A stretch of DNA of 64,000 nucleotides from Fen-1273 sp963748405. GTDB lineage: Bacteria; Bacteroidota; Ignavibacteria; UBA10030; UBA6906. Of this stretch, positions 8,293 to 16,716 are shown one piece after another (the first letter of the stretch is position 1; each line of letters starts with the position of its first letter). Under the pieces are notes generated by a model. The model did no database searches, was not told the origin of the DNA, and worked only from the letters and a program-made list of their open reading frames with translations. The stretch spans positions 310,001-374,000 of the forward strand of contig CAVVIT010000002.1 in assembly GCA_963748405.1 (NCBI GenBank), given 5' to 3'. The position numbers and the translations under genes are program-made.

Positions 8293-10770
8293 ATGGCGAG
8301 GACATCCCTCACAATCCTGATACTGGCCTGCGCGCTCAGCGCGTCGATGCGCGCGGCTGACGCGTCCAAGGTTGTGAACGCCGTTCGCGTCGACTACCCT
8401 CCGGTGATCGACGGATGGGTCAACGACCCCCAGTGGCAGAAGGCCCCCCCCGTGCTTGATTTCACACAGTTCGATCCCGAGGAAGGCGCGCTCCCCACGG
8501 AGGTCACCTCCGTCCGGCTCCTGTACGACGACCGGGCACTGTACGTCGGCGTCATCTGCTACGACGCGCACCCGGAGAAGATCGTCCGCCAGCTCACCCG
8601 CAGGGACCGCACCTCCGAGGCGGACCGTTTCAGCGTCATGATCGATTCCTACTACGACCGTCAGACCGCCTTCGTGTTCGTCGCGAACGTCTCGGGCGTC
8701 CAGAGCGACGGCGTCCTCTCGCAGGACGGGAACCTGTACGACCTCACGTGGGACGCGGTCTGGAACGTCCGCACGCGCGTCTTCCAGGACGGGTGGTCGG
8801 CGGAATTCGAGATCCCGTACAATGCGCTCCGGTTCGTTCAGCAGCCCGACGGGGTGTACCGCTGGGGGATCAACTTCAGGCGGTACATCAGCCGGAAGAA
8901 GGAGACCGACGAGTGGATTATGGTTCCGCGGAGCGAGACGCTGCAGATTTCAAAATGGGGGACCGTCGACGGCATACGGGGGATCGCCCCGCCGCTTCAC
9001 GTCGACCTGCTCCCGTACGTTTCCGGAACCGCCCAGTACGAGACGGCCGACGACGCGCATCCGTGGACGAAATCGTACCGGGGACAGGCGGGGGTGGACA
9101 TCAAGTACGGCGTGGCGCGCAACTTCACGCTCGATGCGACGGTGAACCCGGACTTCGGCCAGGTGGAGGTCGACCAGTCCGTGCTGAACCTGACGGTTTT
9201 CGAGACCCGTTTTCCGGAGAAGCGACCGTTCTTCGTCGAGGGGGCACAGATGTTCACGTTCGGCTCGAGCGTGGACAACACCCCGCTCTCGCTCTTCTTC
9301 TCGCGCCGCATCGGGAAGCAGCCGACGGGGAGCCCGTACGTCACGCCGCCTCCCGGGGGTTCGGTGGACGACAATCCGCAGGTCACGACGATCTACGGGG
9401 CCGCGAAAGTCACCGGGCGGACGAACGGCGGGTTCTCCATGGGCGCGATGACGGCGACGACCGGGGAGATGGACGCCGTGACGATCGATTCGACGGGGAT
9501 GAAAACGCGCATCCTCACGGAGCCGCGCGGATCGTACAACGTCATGCGGGCCAAACAGGAATTCGATGGCGGGTCGTGGCTCGGCGGGATCGGGACGCTC
9601 GCCGTGCGGGACGGCATGCTTCCCGGGTACAGCGGGGGGCTCGACTGGAACGTTCACTTCGGGGGGAGCACGTACACGCTTGACGGGTACGTCGCCGGGG
9701 CGCACGCATCGACGGAGCGGGTTCTCACCGACGGGTCAACCGGCTCGGACGGCGAGGCGGGGCGCCTTCTCTTTTCGCGCATCGCGGCCGACCACTGGTT
9801 TTACACGGGGTCGTTCGATTTCTATTCCCGGTTTTTCAACTGCAACGACATCGGGTTCTTCGCCCAGCCGCACGACTACGGCGACTACCTCCAGCTGATA
9901 TACAGGGAAAATTTCGGGACGGGGATACTCCGCCGCTACGCCTTCTCGTTCGTTCCCGCGACGCGGTGGAACTGGGATCACGTGCTGACGACGTCCACCG
10001 CCGAGCTGACGTTTACGGGGGAATTCCTCAATTTCTGGCGGCCGACGTTCATCTACGACATCTTTCTCCCCGCCTACGACGACGAGGAACGGGGGATCAT
10101 CGGAACGTACAGGCGCCCGGAGGGGCATTCCGTGACCGCGCAGGTCCAGACCGATCCGCGTGCGAACGTGGTGGCGACGATGACGGGAATCTACGCGTTC
10201 AACGAAAAAGGAAAGTCGGCGTGGACGGGGTCGCTCGGTCTCGGCGTCCGGCCGGTCTCCTGGGTCGAGCTGAACCCCACAGTCCTGTGGCTTCGTTCCC
10301 GGAAGGACGAGGCATGGGTCTACCCCGGCGGCAACGTGTCCGACGCTGCGGTGTCCCCCTCGCCGTTCAGCGTGTTTGCCGACAGGGACGTGGACGAGAT
10401 GGACCTGGAGCTCCAGGGGACCGTCACGTTCACGAAGAACCTCTCCCTCCAGTTCTTCACGCAGATCCTCCTGGCGCGCGGGATCTACAGGAACTACAGG
10501 CGGTTCAACGGCGACACACCCGTTCCCTACGACTACCCATCGAACCCGGCCTTCGTCAGTGCGGATTTCAACGAGGCGATTCTCAACGCGAACGTGCTTT
10601 TGCGCTGGGAGTACATTCCCGGGAGCACGCTCTACCTGGTCTGGACGCAGGGGAGGTCCGGGGACAGCGGGGACTACGGGATCGGGTTCGGTTCGAGATT
10701 CCGCGACACGTTTGCTCTTCCGCACGAGGACGTTCTCGTCCTGAAGGTCAGCTACTGGCTTCCGCTCTGA
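8293..10770 (+). CDS. DUF5916 outer-membrane protein with N-terminal CBM9-like domain
   Basis: An 825-residue exported protein. An N-terminal signal peptide (LTILILACALSASMRAADA) is followed by a family-9 carbohydrate-binding-like fold (about residues 35-210: VDYPPVIDGWVNDPQW, LLYDDRALYVGVICYD, WSAEFEIPYNALRF). The rest resembles DUF5916, a predicted outer-membrane beta-barrel region, with phrases such as NPDFGQVEVDQSVLNLT and FPEKRPFFVEG that are typical of that family. The C-terminus (VLVLKVSYWLPL) looks like a final barrel strand. Such proteins are common in Bacteroidota and relatives; their biological role is not established, although the CBM9-like part suggests glycan contact. The 3' end overlaps the convergent hydrolase gene by 19 bases. 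Confidence 0.85.
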   Translation: MARTSLTILILACALSASMRAADASKVVNAVRVDYPPVIDGWVNDPQWQKAPPVLDFTQFDPEEGALPTEVTSVRLLYDDRALYVGVICYDAHPEKIVRQLTRRDRTSEADRFSVMIDSYYDRQTAFVFVANVSGVQSDGVLSQDGNLYDLTWDAVWNVRTRVFQDGWSAEFEIPYNALRFVQQPDGVYRWGINFRRYISRKKETDEWIMVPRSETLQISKWGTVDGIRGIAPPLHVDLLPYVSGTAQYETADDAHPWTKSYRGQAGVDIKYGVARNFTLDATVNPDFGQVEVDQSVLNLTVFETRFPEKRPFFVEGAQMFTFGSSVDNTPLSLFFSRRIGKQPTGSPYVTPPPGGSVDDNPQVTTIYGAAKVTGRTNGGFSMGAMTATTGEMDAVTIDSTGMKTRILTEPRGSYNVMRAKQEFDGGSWLGGIGTLAVRDGMLPGYSGGLDWNVHFGGSTYTLDGYVAGAHASTERVLTDGSTGSDGEAGRLLFSRIAADHWFYTGSFDFYSRFFNCNDIGFFAQPHDYGDYLQLIYRENFGTGILRRYAFSFVPATRWNWDHVLTTSTAELTFTGEFLNFWRPTFIYDIFLPAYDDEERGIIGTYRRPEGHSVTAQVQTDPRANVVATMTGIYAFNEKGKSAWTGSLGLGVRPVSWVELNPTVLWLRSRKDEAWVYPGGNVSDAAVSPSPFSVFADRDVDEMDLELQGTVTFTKNLSLQFFTQILLARGIYRNYRRFNGDTPVPYDYPSNPAFVSADFNEAILNANVLLRWEYIPGSTLYLVWTQGRSGDSGDYGIGFGSRFRDTFALPHEDVLVLKVSYWLPL

Positions 10771-11678
10771 GAGGCGAGGTGGCGCACGAAGAAGCCGAGG
10801 ACGCGCCGCCGGTACTCTTCCCCCCCCACGTCCGCCATGTCGTTGTGCTTCGCGCCGGCGATGAGCCAGAGCTCCTTCGGCTCGTTCGCGCGGGCGAACA
10901 CCATCTCCGAGTAGCGCGATTTGATGAGCGTGTCGGCGGTCCCGTGCATGATGAAGATCGGTACGTGCACCTGGCCGACCGCTTCGAGCGGTGAGACGGC
11001 GTTGGCCTTGAAGTGCGCGAGGTGCTCGGACCGCTTGATGACGATGTTCCGCAGGTAGTGCCAGGGGAGCTTGATCATCCGCCTCTGGTAATCGTCGAAT
11101 ATCGTCCTGAGCGTGGCGAACCCGCTCTCCGCGACGAGCGCCACCACGCGCTCGTCGATGGAGGCGACCTGTATGGCCACCGCCGCCCCCATCGACGTGC
11201 CGAACAGGCCGATCCTTCCGGCCCGGAGATCGGCGCGTCCCGCCACGTAGCTGATGACCGCGCGTGCGTCGTGTTTCTCGTAGAAGCCGTACGTGCAGTA
11301 CGTTCCCCCGCTGTCCCCGTGGCGCCGCGAGTCGTACAGGAACACGTTGTACCCGAGCGCGTGAAGATCGCGCGCCATGGGGAGCCCCACGATCTTGCAT
11401 TCGCTGACCCCGTGGAGGTAGATGACCGTTCCTTTCGGCTCCCCCGGGGCGGGGACGAGCCAGCAGGAAAGGGCGATCCCCTCGGGGGTCTTGAGCGTGA
11501 CGTCCTCGTACGGCAGGCCGGCGTCGGAGGGGTGCAGGATGTTCGTGTGTTTCCGGTAATACTCGATCGTCCTCCTGTAGGGCTGCAGGAGCATCCCGGG
11601 GCCGATGACGAAAAGGACGGCGGAGACGAACGTGATGGCAATGATGACCCAGACGATGGCGACGAAAAGAATCGTCAT
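10752..11678 (-). CDS. Alpha/beta hydrolase with N-terminal membrane anchor
   Basis: A 308-residue serine hydrolase of the alpha/beta fold. It begins with one hydrophobic helix (VAIVWVIIAITFVSAVLFVI), so it is probably tethered to the inner membrane. The oxyanion region is VIYLHGVSECK, the nucleophile elbow is GLFGTSMGAAVA, the acid is in IMHGTADTLI and the base is in IAGAKHND, giving a complete triad. The substrate is unknown; related proteins are often called BAAT/acyl-CoA-thioesterase-like or YqkD/FrsA-like. The open frame continues upstream to 12290, but that extension is antisense to the glycosyltransferase; the ATG at 11676-11678 begins just before the anchor helix. A promoter at 11744-11715 points at it. 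Confidence 0.85.
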   Translation of the reverse strand: MTILFVAIVWVIIAITFVSAVLFVIGPGMLLQPYRRTIEYYRKHTNILHPSDAGLPYEDVTLKTPEGIALSCWLVPAPGEPKGTVIYLHGVSECKIVGLPMARDLHALGYNVFLYDSRRHGDSGGTYCTYGFYEKHDARAVISYVAGRADLRAGRIGLFGTSMGAAVAIQVASIDERVVALVAESGFATLRTIFDDYQRRMIKLPWHYLRNIVIKRSEHLAHFKANAVSPLEAVGQVHVPIFIMHGTADTLIKSRYSEMVFARANEPKELWLIAGAKHNDMADVGGEEYRRRVLGFFVRHLASQSGSQ

Positions 11679-11714
11679 GACGCGGGCGCGATGTTGCGGA
11701 GGAAAACCATGCCC

Positions 11715-11744
11715 CAATATAAAGAGCCGGGGGGCGTGAATCAA
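11715..11744 (-). promoter_or_regulatory. Candidate promoter for the hydrolase gene (minus strand)
   Basis: On the minus strand: TTG (11744-11742), 20 nt, TATATTG (11721-11715). It lies back to back with the plus-strand promoter at 11753-11782; the two TTG boxes are 8 nt apart. Confidence 0.6.
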
Positions 11745-11752
11745 CGTGTGCG

Positions 11753-11782
11753 TTGCTTCTCCCGCACGATCTGGGTATATTG
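11753..11782 (+). promoter_or_regulatory. Candidate promoter for the GT4 glycosyltransferase gene
   Basis: TTG (11753-11755), 20 nt, TATATTG (11776-11782). Only 7 nt separate the box from the ATG at 11790, so the transcript may begin at or next to the start codon. Confidence 0.6.
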
Positions 11783-11789
11783 CGTGCGC

Positions 11790-12941
11790 ATGAGTCCAGA
11801 GGAGCGACAGATACGCCGGGTCGCCATCGTCCACGAGTGGTTCACAGGGATGAGGGGAGGCGAGAAATGTGTGGAGGCCCTGTGCGAAGTGTTCCCGGAG
11901 GCGGACCTTTACGCACTGCTCCACGTTCCCGGGACCGTTTCCCCCGCGATCGAGAAGCGGATCCGGGGGACCTCGTTCGTGCAGCACCTTCCCGCTTCCG
12001 CAACGCAGTACCGCAGGTATCTTCCCCTTTTTCCGCTCGCCGTCCGGCAATTCGATCTGCGCGGCTACGACATCGTCATCAGCTCCAACCACTGCGTGGC
12101 CAAAGGGGCACGTGTTCCCCGGGGCGCCCTCCACATCTGTTACTGCTACACCCCGATGCGGTACATCTGGAGTCAGTACGAGGAGTACTTTGGCAGGGGG
12201 AGAGCGGGACTTCTCACCCGTACGGCGATGCGGCTCTTCGTCGGCCCGCTGAGACGATGGGACATTGCCACCGCCGCGCACCCGCGCCATTTCGTGGCGA
12301 TAAGCGAAAATGTCCGTTCGCGGATACGGGAGATCTACCGGAGAGAAGCGGACATGATCTATCCGCCGGTGGACACATCGCTGTTTACCCTCTCGGAGAA
12401 GGACGACGGCTATTACCTGATCGTGAGCGCGCTTGTCCCGTACAAGGCCCTCGACGTCGCGATCGAGGCGTTCAACCGGTCGGGAGACCGGCTGGTGATC
12501 GTGGGGGAAGGTCCGGACGGAGCGCGCCTGAAGAAGCTCGCCGGGCCGCGCGTCACGTTCGAAGGATGGCAGCCGGACAGCCGGCTCAGGGAGTACTACG
12601 CGGGGTGCCGGGCCGTGATATTCCCGGGCGAGGAAGATTTCGGCATCGTTCCCGTGGAGGCGATGGCCACGGGAAAGCCGGTCCTGGCGCTCTCACGCGG
12701 AGGAGCCCTCGAGACCGTGATCGACCGCCCGGGGCTCAGGACGGGCGTCCTGTTCCCGGAGCTGACCGTCGAGTCGCTTCTTGAGGGTCTTGCCGCCCTG
12801 AAAAATGCGGAATTCGACCGCCACCGGATCCGGGCCCACGCGCTCACGTTCGACAGGGAGATCTACAAGAGCCGCATGCGCGAATACTGCTCCGCGAAGT
12901 GGGGCGAGTTCCTCCGGGAATCCCCACAAGTGCATGATTGA
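11790..12941 (+). CDS. Glycosyltransferase family 4
   Basis: A 383-residue GT-B enzyme that moves a sugar from a nucleotide donor to a polysaccharide or lipid-linked acceptor in the cytoplasm. The N-terminal domain starts with VAIVHEWFTGMRGGEKCVEA, a pattern seen in GT4 enzymes for cell-surface polysaccharides. The donor domain contains YLIVSALVPYKALDVAIEAF, VIVGEGPDGARLKKLA and the EX7E-type region FPGEEDFGIVPVEAMATGKP. The upstream open frame (from 11013) is antisense to the hydrolase; the ATG at 11790 fits the family N-terminus and lies just after a promoter box. It is transcribed alone, with no other glycan genes beside it. The product sugar is unknown. Confidence 0.9.
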   Translation: MSPEERQIRRVAIVHEWFTGMRGGEKCVEALCEVFPEADLYALLHVPGTVSPAIEKRIRGTSFVQHLPASATQYRRYLPLFPLAVRQFDLRGYDIVISSNHCVAKGARVPRGALHICYCYTPMRYIWSQYEEYFGRGRAGLLTRTAMRLFVGPLRRWDIATAAHPRHFVAISENVRSRIREIYRREADMIYPPVDTSLFTLSEKDDGYYLIVSALVPYKALDVAIEAFNRSGDRLVIVGEGPDGARLKKLAGPRVTFEGWQPDSRLREYYAGCRAVIFPGEEDFGIVPVEAMATGKPVLALSRGGALETVIDRPGLRTGVLFPELTVESLLEGLAALKNAEFDRHRIRAHALTFDREIYKSRMREYCSAKWGEFLRESPQVHD

Positions 12942-12964
12942 AAATGCGTTACATCCGCAATTCG

Positions 12965-12994
12965 TTGACATTTCGACGATATTTGCGTATACTT
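12965..12994 (+). promoter_or_regulatory. Strong promoter for the M23 peptidase gene
   Basis: TTGACA (12965-12970), 17 nt, TATACT (12988-12993) is a near-perfect sigma-70 promoter. Read in the local style it is TTG-N20-TATACTT. The ribosome binding site AAGG (13011-13014) precedes the ATG at 13021. It may drive the bactofilin and ATP synthase genes too. Confidence 0.75.
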
Positions 12995-13020
12995 TAGGTC
13001 CTAATCTCTTAAGGTAGGGT

Positions 13021-13938
13021 ATGCCCCAGGAGGGAACCCGCCGCCGGAAGTCGCCGGGTCTGTACAACGTCATCGTCGTGCCCGTCGAGGAAGGGGGAAA
13101 GACGCGGACGTTCAGGACGAGCCGCCTGACGCTGGCGGCGCTCGTCTTCCTCGGAGTCTGTGCCACCGTCGCGCTCACGCTGGCCGTTCTTGTGTACACG
13201 CCCGTCGCCCTGTATGTGCCCATCCCGAATCCGGGGCTTGAACAGAAATACGGCAGGCAGATCCTTGAAATGCAGCAGCGCCTGAATACGCTTGCCGAGC
13301 AGGTCGTTCTCGTCCGGGATTACAATTCGCAGGTACGCAAGGCGCTCGGCGAAGACGTCCCGCGCGACACGTCCGCCGCCCGCAATCTGCCGAAACAGAA
13401 GCCATCCGACGCCGGGGAGTCGCCGATCCCTCCGCGCGGACTGAGGCACGCCGAGAAAATGGAGCCCGCCGGGGGCGCCGAAGAAGTCATGGACGACGAA
13501 TCGAACCCGGCATCGTACGCCTCGGTCGTCACCGTCACGGGACCCCCGAGGACGGCGTTTCCCCTGCTTACCCCGGTGGAGGGGTTTGTCACGCAGGGGT
13601 TTGATCCTTCCCGGAATCACTTCGGGATCGACATCGCGGCCCAGCGCGGGACGCCCGTGTACGCGCCGGGGGACGGCGTGGTGGTCTTCGCGGGGTTCAC
13701 GTACGAAGACGGAAACATGCTCATCATCGCGCACGGAGGGGGGTATCTGACGGTCTACAAGCACAATCAGACGCTCCTGAAGAACACGCTGAACGCGGTG
13801 AAGCGGGGGGAGCCGATCGCGCTCCTTGGTTCCACGGGAAAGACAAGCGCCGGCCACCATCTGCATTTCGAAGTATGGCGCGACGGCGCGCCGCAGGACC
13901 CGAACGACTTTCTGCTCGTTCCGGCCCGGTCGCAGTGA
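13021..13938 (+). CDS. M23 family metallopeptidase (LytM domain), membrane-anchored
   Basis: A 305-residue predicted murein endopeptidase. Residues 1-35 are basic and cytoplasmic, a single helix (about 38-62: TLAALVFLGVCATVALTLAVL) crosses the inner membrane, and a coiled-coil-like stretch (QKYGRQILEMQQRLNTLAEQ) follows. The LytM domain is C-terminal with zinc ligands in NHFGIDIAAQRGTPVYAPGDG and the HLHFEVW motif (HxH), so it appears catalytically intact. The bactofilin gene follows after 29 nt. Membrane M23 peptidases paired with bactofilins are known from cell-shape modules such as Helicobacter Csd/CcmA; a shape role here is inference. Confidence 0.9.
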   Translation: MPQEGTRRRKSPGLYNVIVVPVEEGGKTRTFRTSRLTLAALVFLGVCATVALTLAVLVYTPVALYVPIPNPGLEQKYGRQILEMQQRLNTLAEQVVLVRDYNSQVRKALGEDVPRDTSAARNLPKQKPSDAGESPIPPRGLRHAEKMEPAGGAEEVMDDESNPASYASVVTVTGPPRTAFPLLTPVEGFVTQGFDPSRNHFGIDIAAQRGTPVYAPGDGVVVFAGFTYEDGNMLIIAHGGGYLTVYKHNQTLLKNTLNAVKRGEPIALLGSTGKTSAGHHLHFEVWRDGAPQDPNDFLLVPARSQ

Positions 13939-13967
13939 CATTCTCCTCAAGAAGCGCAGGGAGACAC

Positions 13968-14339
13968 ATGGCAGACAAGAATCAGGCGACGGGAACATTC
14001 AGCGTGATCGGCAGCAACACGGTGATCACGGGAAACATCCGGACGGAAGGGAGCATCCGCGTCGACGGCAGGATCGTCGGGAACGTCGTGACGCAGGCGG
14101 ATGCGGCCATCGGGAGCAACGGCGTCATCGAGGGGTCGGTCGATGCGCGGAACATCACCGTCGCGGGGAAAGTGATGGGGACGCTCACCGCCGCCCAGAA
14201 GCTCGTGCTGGAGGGAAAGTCGGTCATGAAGGGGGATATCAGAACCGCGCGGCTCGTCGTTGACGAAGGGGCGGTGTTCGACGGCAGGAGCTCGATGACC
14301 GGAACGCCGGTGGCCGCTCCCCCGCGCGAATCGCGCTAG
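13968..14339 (+). CDS. Bactofilin (CcmA-like polymer-forming protein)
   Basis: A 123-residue bactofilin, a small beta-helical cytoskeletal protein that polymerises without nucleotides and scaffolds cell-wall enzymes. The repeated short beta-turn pattern is visible (VIGSNTVITGNIRTEGSIRV, DGRIVGNVVT, NGVIEGSVDA, GKVMGTLTA, KSVMKGDIRT), flanked by short unstructured tails (start ADKNQATG, end TPVAAPPRESR). The ATG at 13968 has a GGGAGA site about 4 nt upstream. It sits between an M23 peptidase and the first ATP synthase gene, separated by 29 and 2 nt, so it is probably co-transcribed with both. Confidence 0.93.
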   Translation: MADKNQATGTFSVIGSNTVITGNIRTEGSIRVDGRIVGNVVTQADAAIGSNGVIEGSVDARNITVAGKVMGTLTAAQKLVLEGKSVMKGDIRTARLVVDEGAVFDGRSSMTGTPVAAPPRESR

Positions 14340-14341
14340 CG

Positions 14342-14608
14342 GTGACCGGGCCGCCGGAAGAAGGACCGCGTCCCGGGGCCGCGTACGGCCCGTACCTGAC
14401 GCTCGGGCTGCAGCTTGCGATCACCGTCGTCGCGTTCTTCTTCCTCGGCAGGTGGCTTGACGACAAATTCGGCACGGCGCCCTGGCTGATGCTCGCCGGG
14501 CTTGCCGTGGGGGTCGCGGGGGGACTGACGGCCTTCCTTATCAAAGCGTTCGCTCTGGGGAAGGAAGAAGACCGGGAGATGAAGGAACAGAAAAAGGACC
14601 GCGAGTGA
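14342..14608 (+). CDS. AtpZ/AtpI-type small ATP synthase accessory membrane protein
   Basis: An 88-residue protein with two predicted membrane helices (YLTLGLQLAITVVAFFFLG and PWLMLAGLAVGVAGGLTAF) joined by the family-typical GRWLDDKFGTAP, and a highly charged tail. This matches the small ATPase gene1/AtpZ family encoded at the front of F-type ATP synthase operons, linked in other bacteria to c-ring assembly or ion handling. The start is a GTG at 14342, two bases after the bactofilin stop. Its last four bases overlap the next gene (GTGA). Confidence 0.8.
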   Translation: MTGPPEEGPRPGAAYGPYLTLGLQLAITVVAFFFLGRWLDDKFGTAPWLMLAGLAVGVAGGLTAFLIKAFALGKEEDREMKEQKKDRE

Positions 14609-14997
14609 CGCTCAGAGGGAATTTCCCCGCACAGGTAGCGCTCGTCATCGTGTGCGCGTTCCTTGTTCTCGCGTATCCGCTCGCGGCGTTTGCCTCCGGG
14701 GAAGTGCGCATGGCGGTGGCCGCCGGGGCGGCCCTGAGCACGGTGAACGTCATGCTCGGGTACCTGGCGATCAGGTATTCGTTCGACAGGTCGTACACGA
14801 CGTTCCTGAAGGCCGTCCTCGGGGGAATGGGGATCCGGCTGCTCCTGATGCTCGGCGCGTTCACCGCGCTCATCATGTGGTTCGGCATGCACCCGGTTGC
14901 GCTCACGGTGTCGCTGCTCTGCTTCTACGGGGTGTTCATGGTGCTGGAGATCGTGTTCATACAGCAACGAATGACAATCAAGAATCGGGGTGCATGA
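14605..14997 (+). CDS. atpI: ATP synthase subunit I-like membrane protein
   Basis: A 130-residue hydrophobic protein with four predicted helices (around residues 10-30, 34-55, 68-92, 97-118) and a short basic tail. Its position between the AtpZ-like gene and atpB, plus the size and topology, match the AtpI (subunit I) family that helps assemble the c-ring. Sequence conservation in this family is weak, so the call rests partly on context. It starts with GTG at 14605, overlapping the previous stop, and its own stop overlaps the atpB start by 8 bases. Confidence 0.7.
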   Translation: MTLRGNFPAQVALVIVCAFLVLAYPLAAFASGEVRMAVAAGAALSTVNVMLGYLAIRYSFDRSYTTFLKAVLGGMGIRLLLMLGAFTALIMWFGMHPVALTVSLLCFYGVFMVLEIVFIQQRMTIKNRGA

Positions 14998-15937
14998 GGA
15001 CGTGATCATTCCTCCCATAGGGATTCCGGCGGACACCGCACAGGCGGCGGCCGACACGCTCCGTGCCGCCGCGCAGGGGGGCGGAGAAAAGGGGCCGGTG
15101 GATTTCACGGAACTGCTCCACCATGTGCAGGACGCCCGGGTGCTCGACACGCCGTTCGGCCGGGTGGACCTTCCCCAGTTTCCCCCGCTGCACGTCGCGG
15201 GCATGGCGATCGACATGTCGGTCACCAAGCACGTGGTCTTTCTCTGGATCGCGGCGCTCCTGCTCTGCATCGTTGCCATCGCGGTGGCACGGAAGAACGC
15301 GCGCCGTCCGGTTCCCACCGGGTTCGGCAACCTCTTCGAGATGATCGTGGTGTTCCTCCGTGACGAGGTGGCGATCCCCAACATGGGGATCGCGGGACTG
15401 AAGTACATGCCGTATCTCCTGACGACCTTCTTCTTCATCCTCGTGATGAACCTCCTCGGCCTCATCCCCTGGGGGGCGTCCGCCACGGGGAACATCAACG
15501 TCACGGCGGGTCTTGCCGTGATCGCCTTCGTGGTGATCCAGGCGTCCGCCATTCGCGCACAGGGATTCGGGCATTATCTGGCGCACCTGACCGGGGGAGT
15601 GCACTGGGCGCTCTGGCCGATCATGATCCCGATCGAAATCCTGGGACTCTTCACGAAGCCGTTCGCGCTCTGCATGCGTCTGTTTGCCAACATGCTCGGT
15701 GGGCACATCGTCATCGTCTCCCTTCTCGGACTGATCTTCGTCTTCGGATCGTATTTTATCGCCATCGGACCCGTGGCGTTCGTCGTCGGCATCAATTTTC
15801 TCGAGCTCTTCGTCGCGTTCCTGCAGGCGTACATTTTCGTCATGCTGACCTCCCTCTTCATGGGGCTGGGCATGCAGGCCGGGGAGTCGGGACACGGGGC
15901 TCACGCACACGAAGGGCCTGTCGATCATTCATCATAA
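14990..15937 (+). CDS. atpB: F-type ATP synthase subunit a
   Basis: Subunit a of the F0 sector forms the proton half-channels next to the c-ring. The 315-residue product has a long N-terminal soluble part (about 75 residues with an Ala-rich segment), then several helices. The conserved region ALCMRLFANMLGGHIV carries the essential arginine, and NFLELFVAFLQAYIFVML is the typical last helix. The tail is His-rich (GHGAHAHEGPVDHSS). The start is most likely GTG 14990 (or GTG 15002); both lie at the end of the subunit-I gene. The long N-terminal extension is seen in Chlorobi and Bacteroidota homologues. Confidence 0.95.
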   Translation: MHEDVIIPPIGIPADTAQAAADTLRAAAQGGGEKGPVDFTELLHHVQDARVLDTPFGRVDLPQFPPLHVAGMAIDMSVTKHVVFLWIAALLLCIVAIAVARKNARRPVPTGFGNLFEMIVVFLRDEVAIPNMGIAGLKYMPYLLTTFFFILVMNLLGLIPWGASATGNINVTAGLAVIAFVVIQASAIRAQGFGHYLAHLTGGVHWALWPIMIPIEILGLFTKPFALCMRLFANMLGGHIVIVSLLGLIFVFGSYFIAIGPVAFVVGINFLELFVAFLQAYIFVMLTSLFMGLGMQAGESGHGAHAHEGPVDHSS

Positions 15938-15973
15938 CATCACCATCCATCCTCTTCACGAAGGAGAAACACC

Positions 15974-16201
15974 ATGGATCCCAAAGCACTCGGCTATCTT
16001 GCAGCAGGCATCGGCGCGGCGATCACGGTCATCGGCGCGGGACTCGGTATCGGTAAGCTCGCGGCGGCGGCGATGGAAGCAAGCGGCCGCCAGCCTGAAG
16101 TTGCCGGGCAGGTCCGCACGTCGATGATCATCGCTGCGGCGCTCATCGAAGGCGCCACGTTCTTTGCTCTCGCCATCTGTATCATCCTGGCATTCAAGTA
16201 A
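15974..16201 (+). CDS. atpE: F-type ATP synthase subunit c
   Basis: A 75-residue hairpin of two membrane helices that builds the rotor ring. The first helix carries the glycine repeat GAGLGIGKLAAAAMEA, the polar loop is GRQPEVAGQVRT, and the ion-binding carboxylate is Glu59 in AALIEGATFFAL. The residue after it is Gly rather than the Ser of known sodium rings, which favours proton use. A strong AAGGAG site precedes the ATG at 15974, in line with the high copy number of this subunit. Confidence 0.97.
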   Translation: MDPKALGYLAAGIGAAITVIGAGLGIGKLAAAAMEASGRQPEVAGQVRTSMIIAAALIEGATFFALAICIILAFK

Positions 16202-16221
16202 TATCCCTTAACGAGGCCGGC

Positions 16222-16716
16222 ATGCTGGAGATCAATTCAGGTCTGATCCTCTGGACCATACTCACGTTTGTCATCGTCCTTGTCATCCTCCGCTCGGCGG
16301 CGTGGAAGCCGCTGCTCGGCGCCCTTGCCGCGCGGGAAGAATCGATCCGTGCCTCGCTGCGCGAAGCGGAAGACGCCCGCGCACAGGCCGCCCGGCTCCT
16401 TGAAGAAAACAGGCGTCAGCTTGCGCAGGTGGAGGAACAGTCCCAGCGCATCATCAGGGAAGGGCGCGACATGGGGGAGCGGCTGAAGGCCGAGCTCCTG
16501 GAAAAGGCGAACACCTCTTCGCTCCGCATGATCGAGCAGGCGAAGCAGGAGATCTCCCGGGAGAAAGATGCGGCCCTCACGCAGCTCCGTGCGGAGGCGA
16601 CCGATCTTGTTATCGCCGCGGCCGGGAAGATCCTCGACGCGAACCTCGATACCCCGAAGCAGCGGCAGCTTGCGGACGCCGCGATCAGGGAAATTGCGGG
16701 AGCGCCCGGGCGATGA
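16222..16716 (+). CDS. atpF: F-type ATP synthase subunit b
   Basis: The peripheral stalk subunit, 164 residues: one N-terminal membrane helix (SGLILWTILTFVIVLVIL) followed by WKPLLGALAAREESI and a long charged coiled coil (EDARAQAARLLEENRRQ onward) that reaches delta and F1. Length and layout match a normal AtpF; there is only one b gene here, not a b/b' pair. The stop overlaps the atpH start by four bases (ATGA at 16713). Confidence 0.95.
   Translation: MLEINSGLILWTILTFVIVLVILRSAAWKPLLGALAAREESIRASLREAEDARAQAARLLEENRRQLAQVEEQSQRIIREGRDMGERLKAELLEKANTSSLRMIEQAKQEISREKDAALTQLRAEATDLVIAAAGKILDANLDTPKQRQLADAAIREIAGAPGR

Noticed and set aside
11679..12290. N-terminal extension of the hydrolase frame up to 12290
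   Set aside because: It is antisense to the glycosyltransferase and would bury the membrane-anchor helix; the promoter at 11744-11715 also lies inside it.
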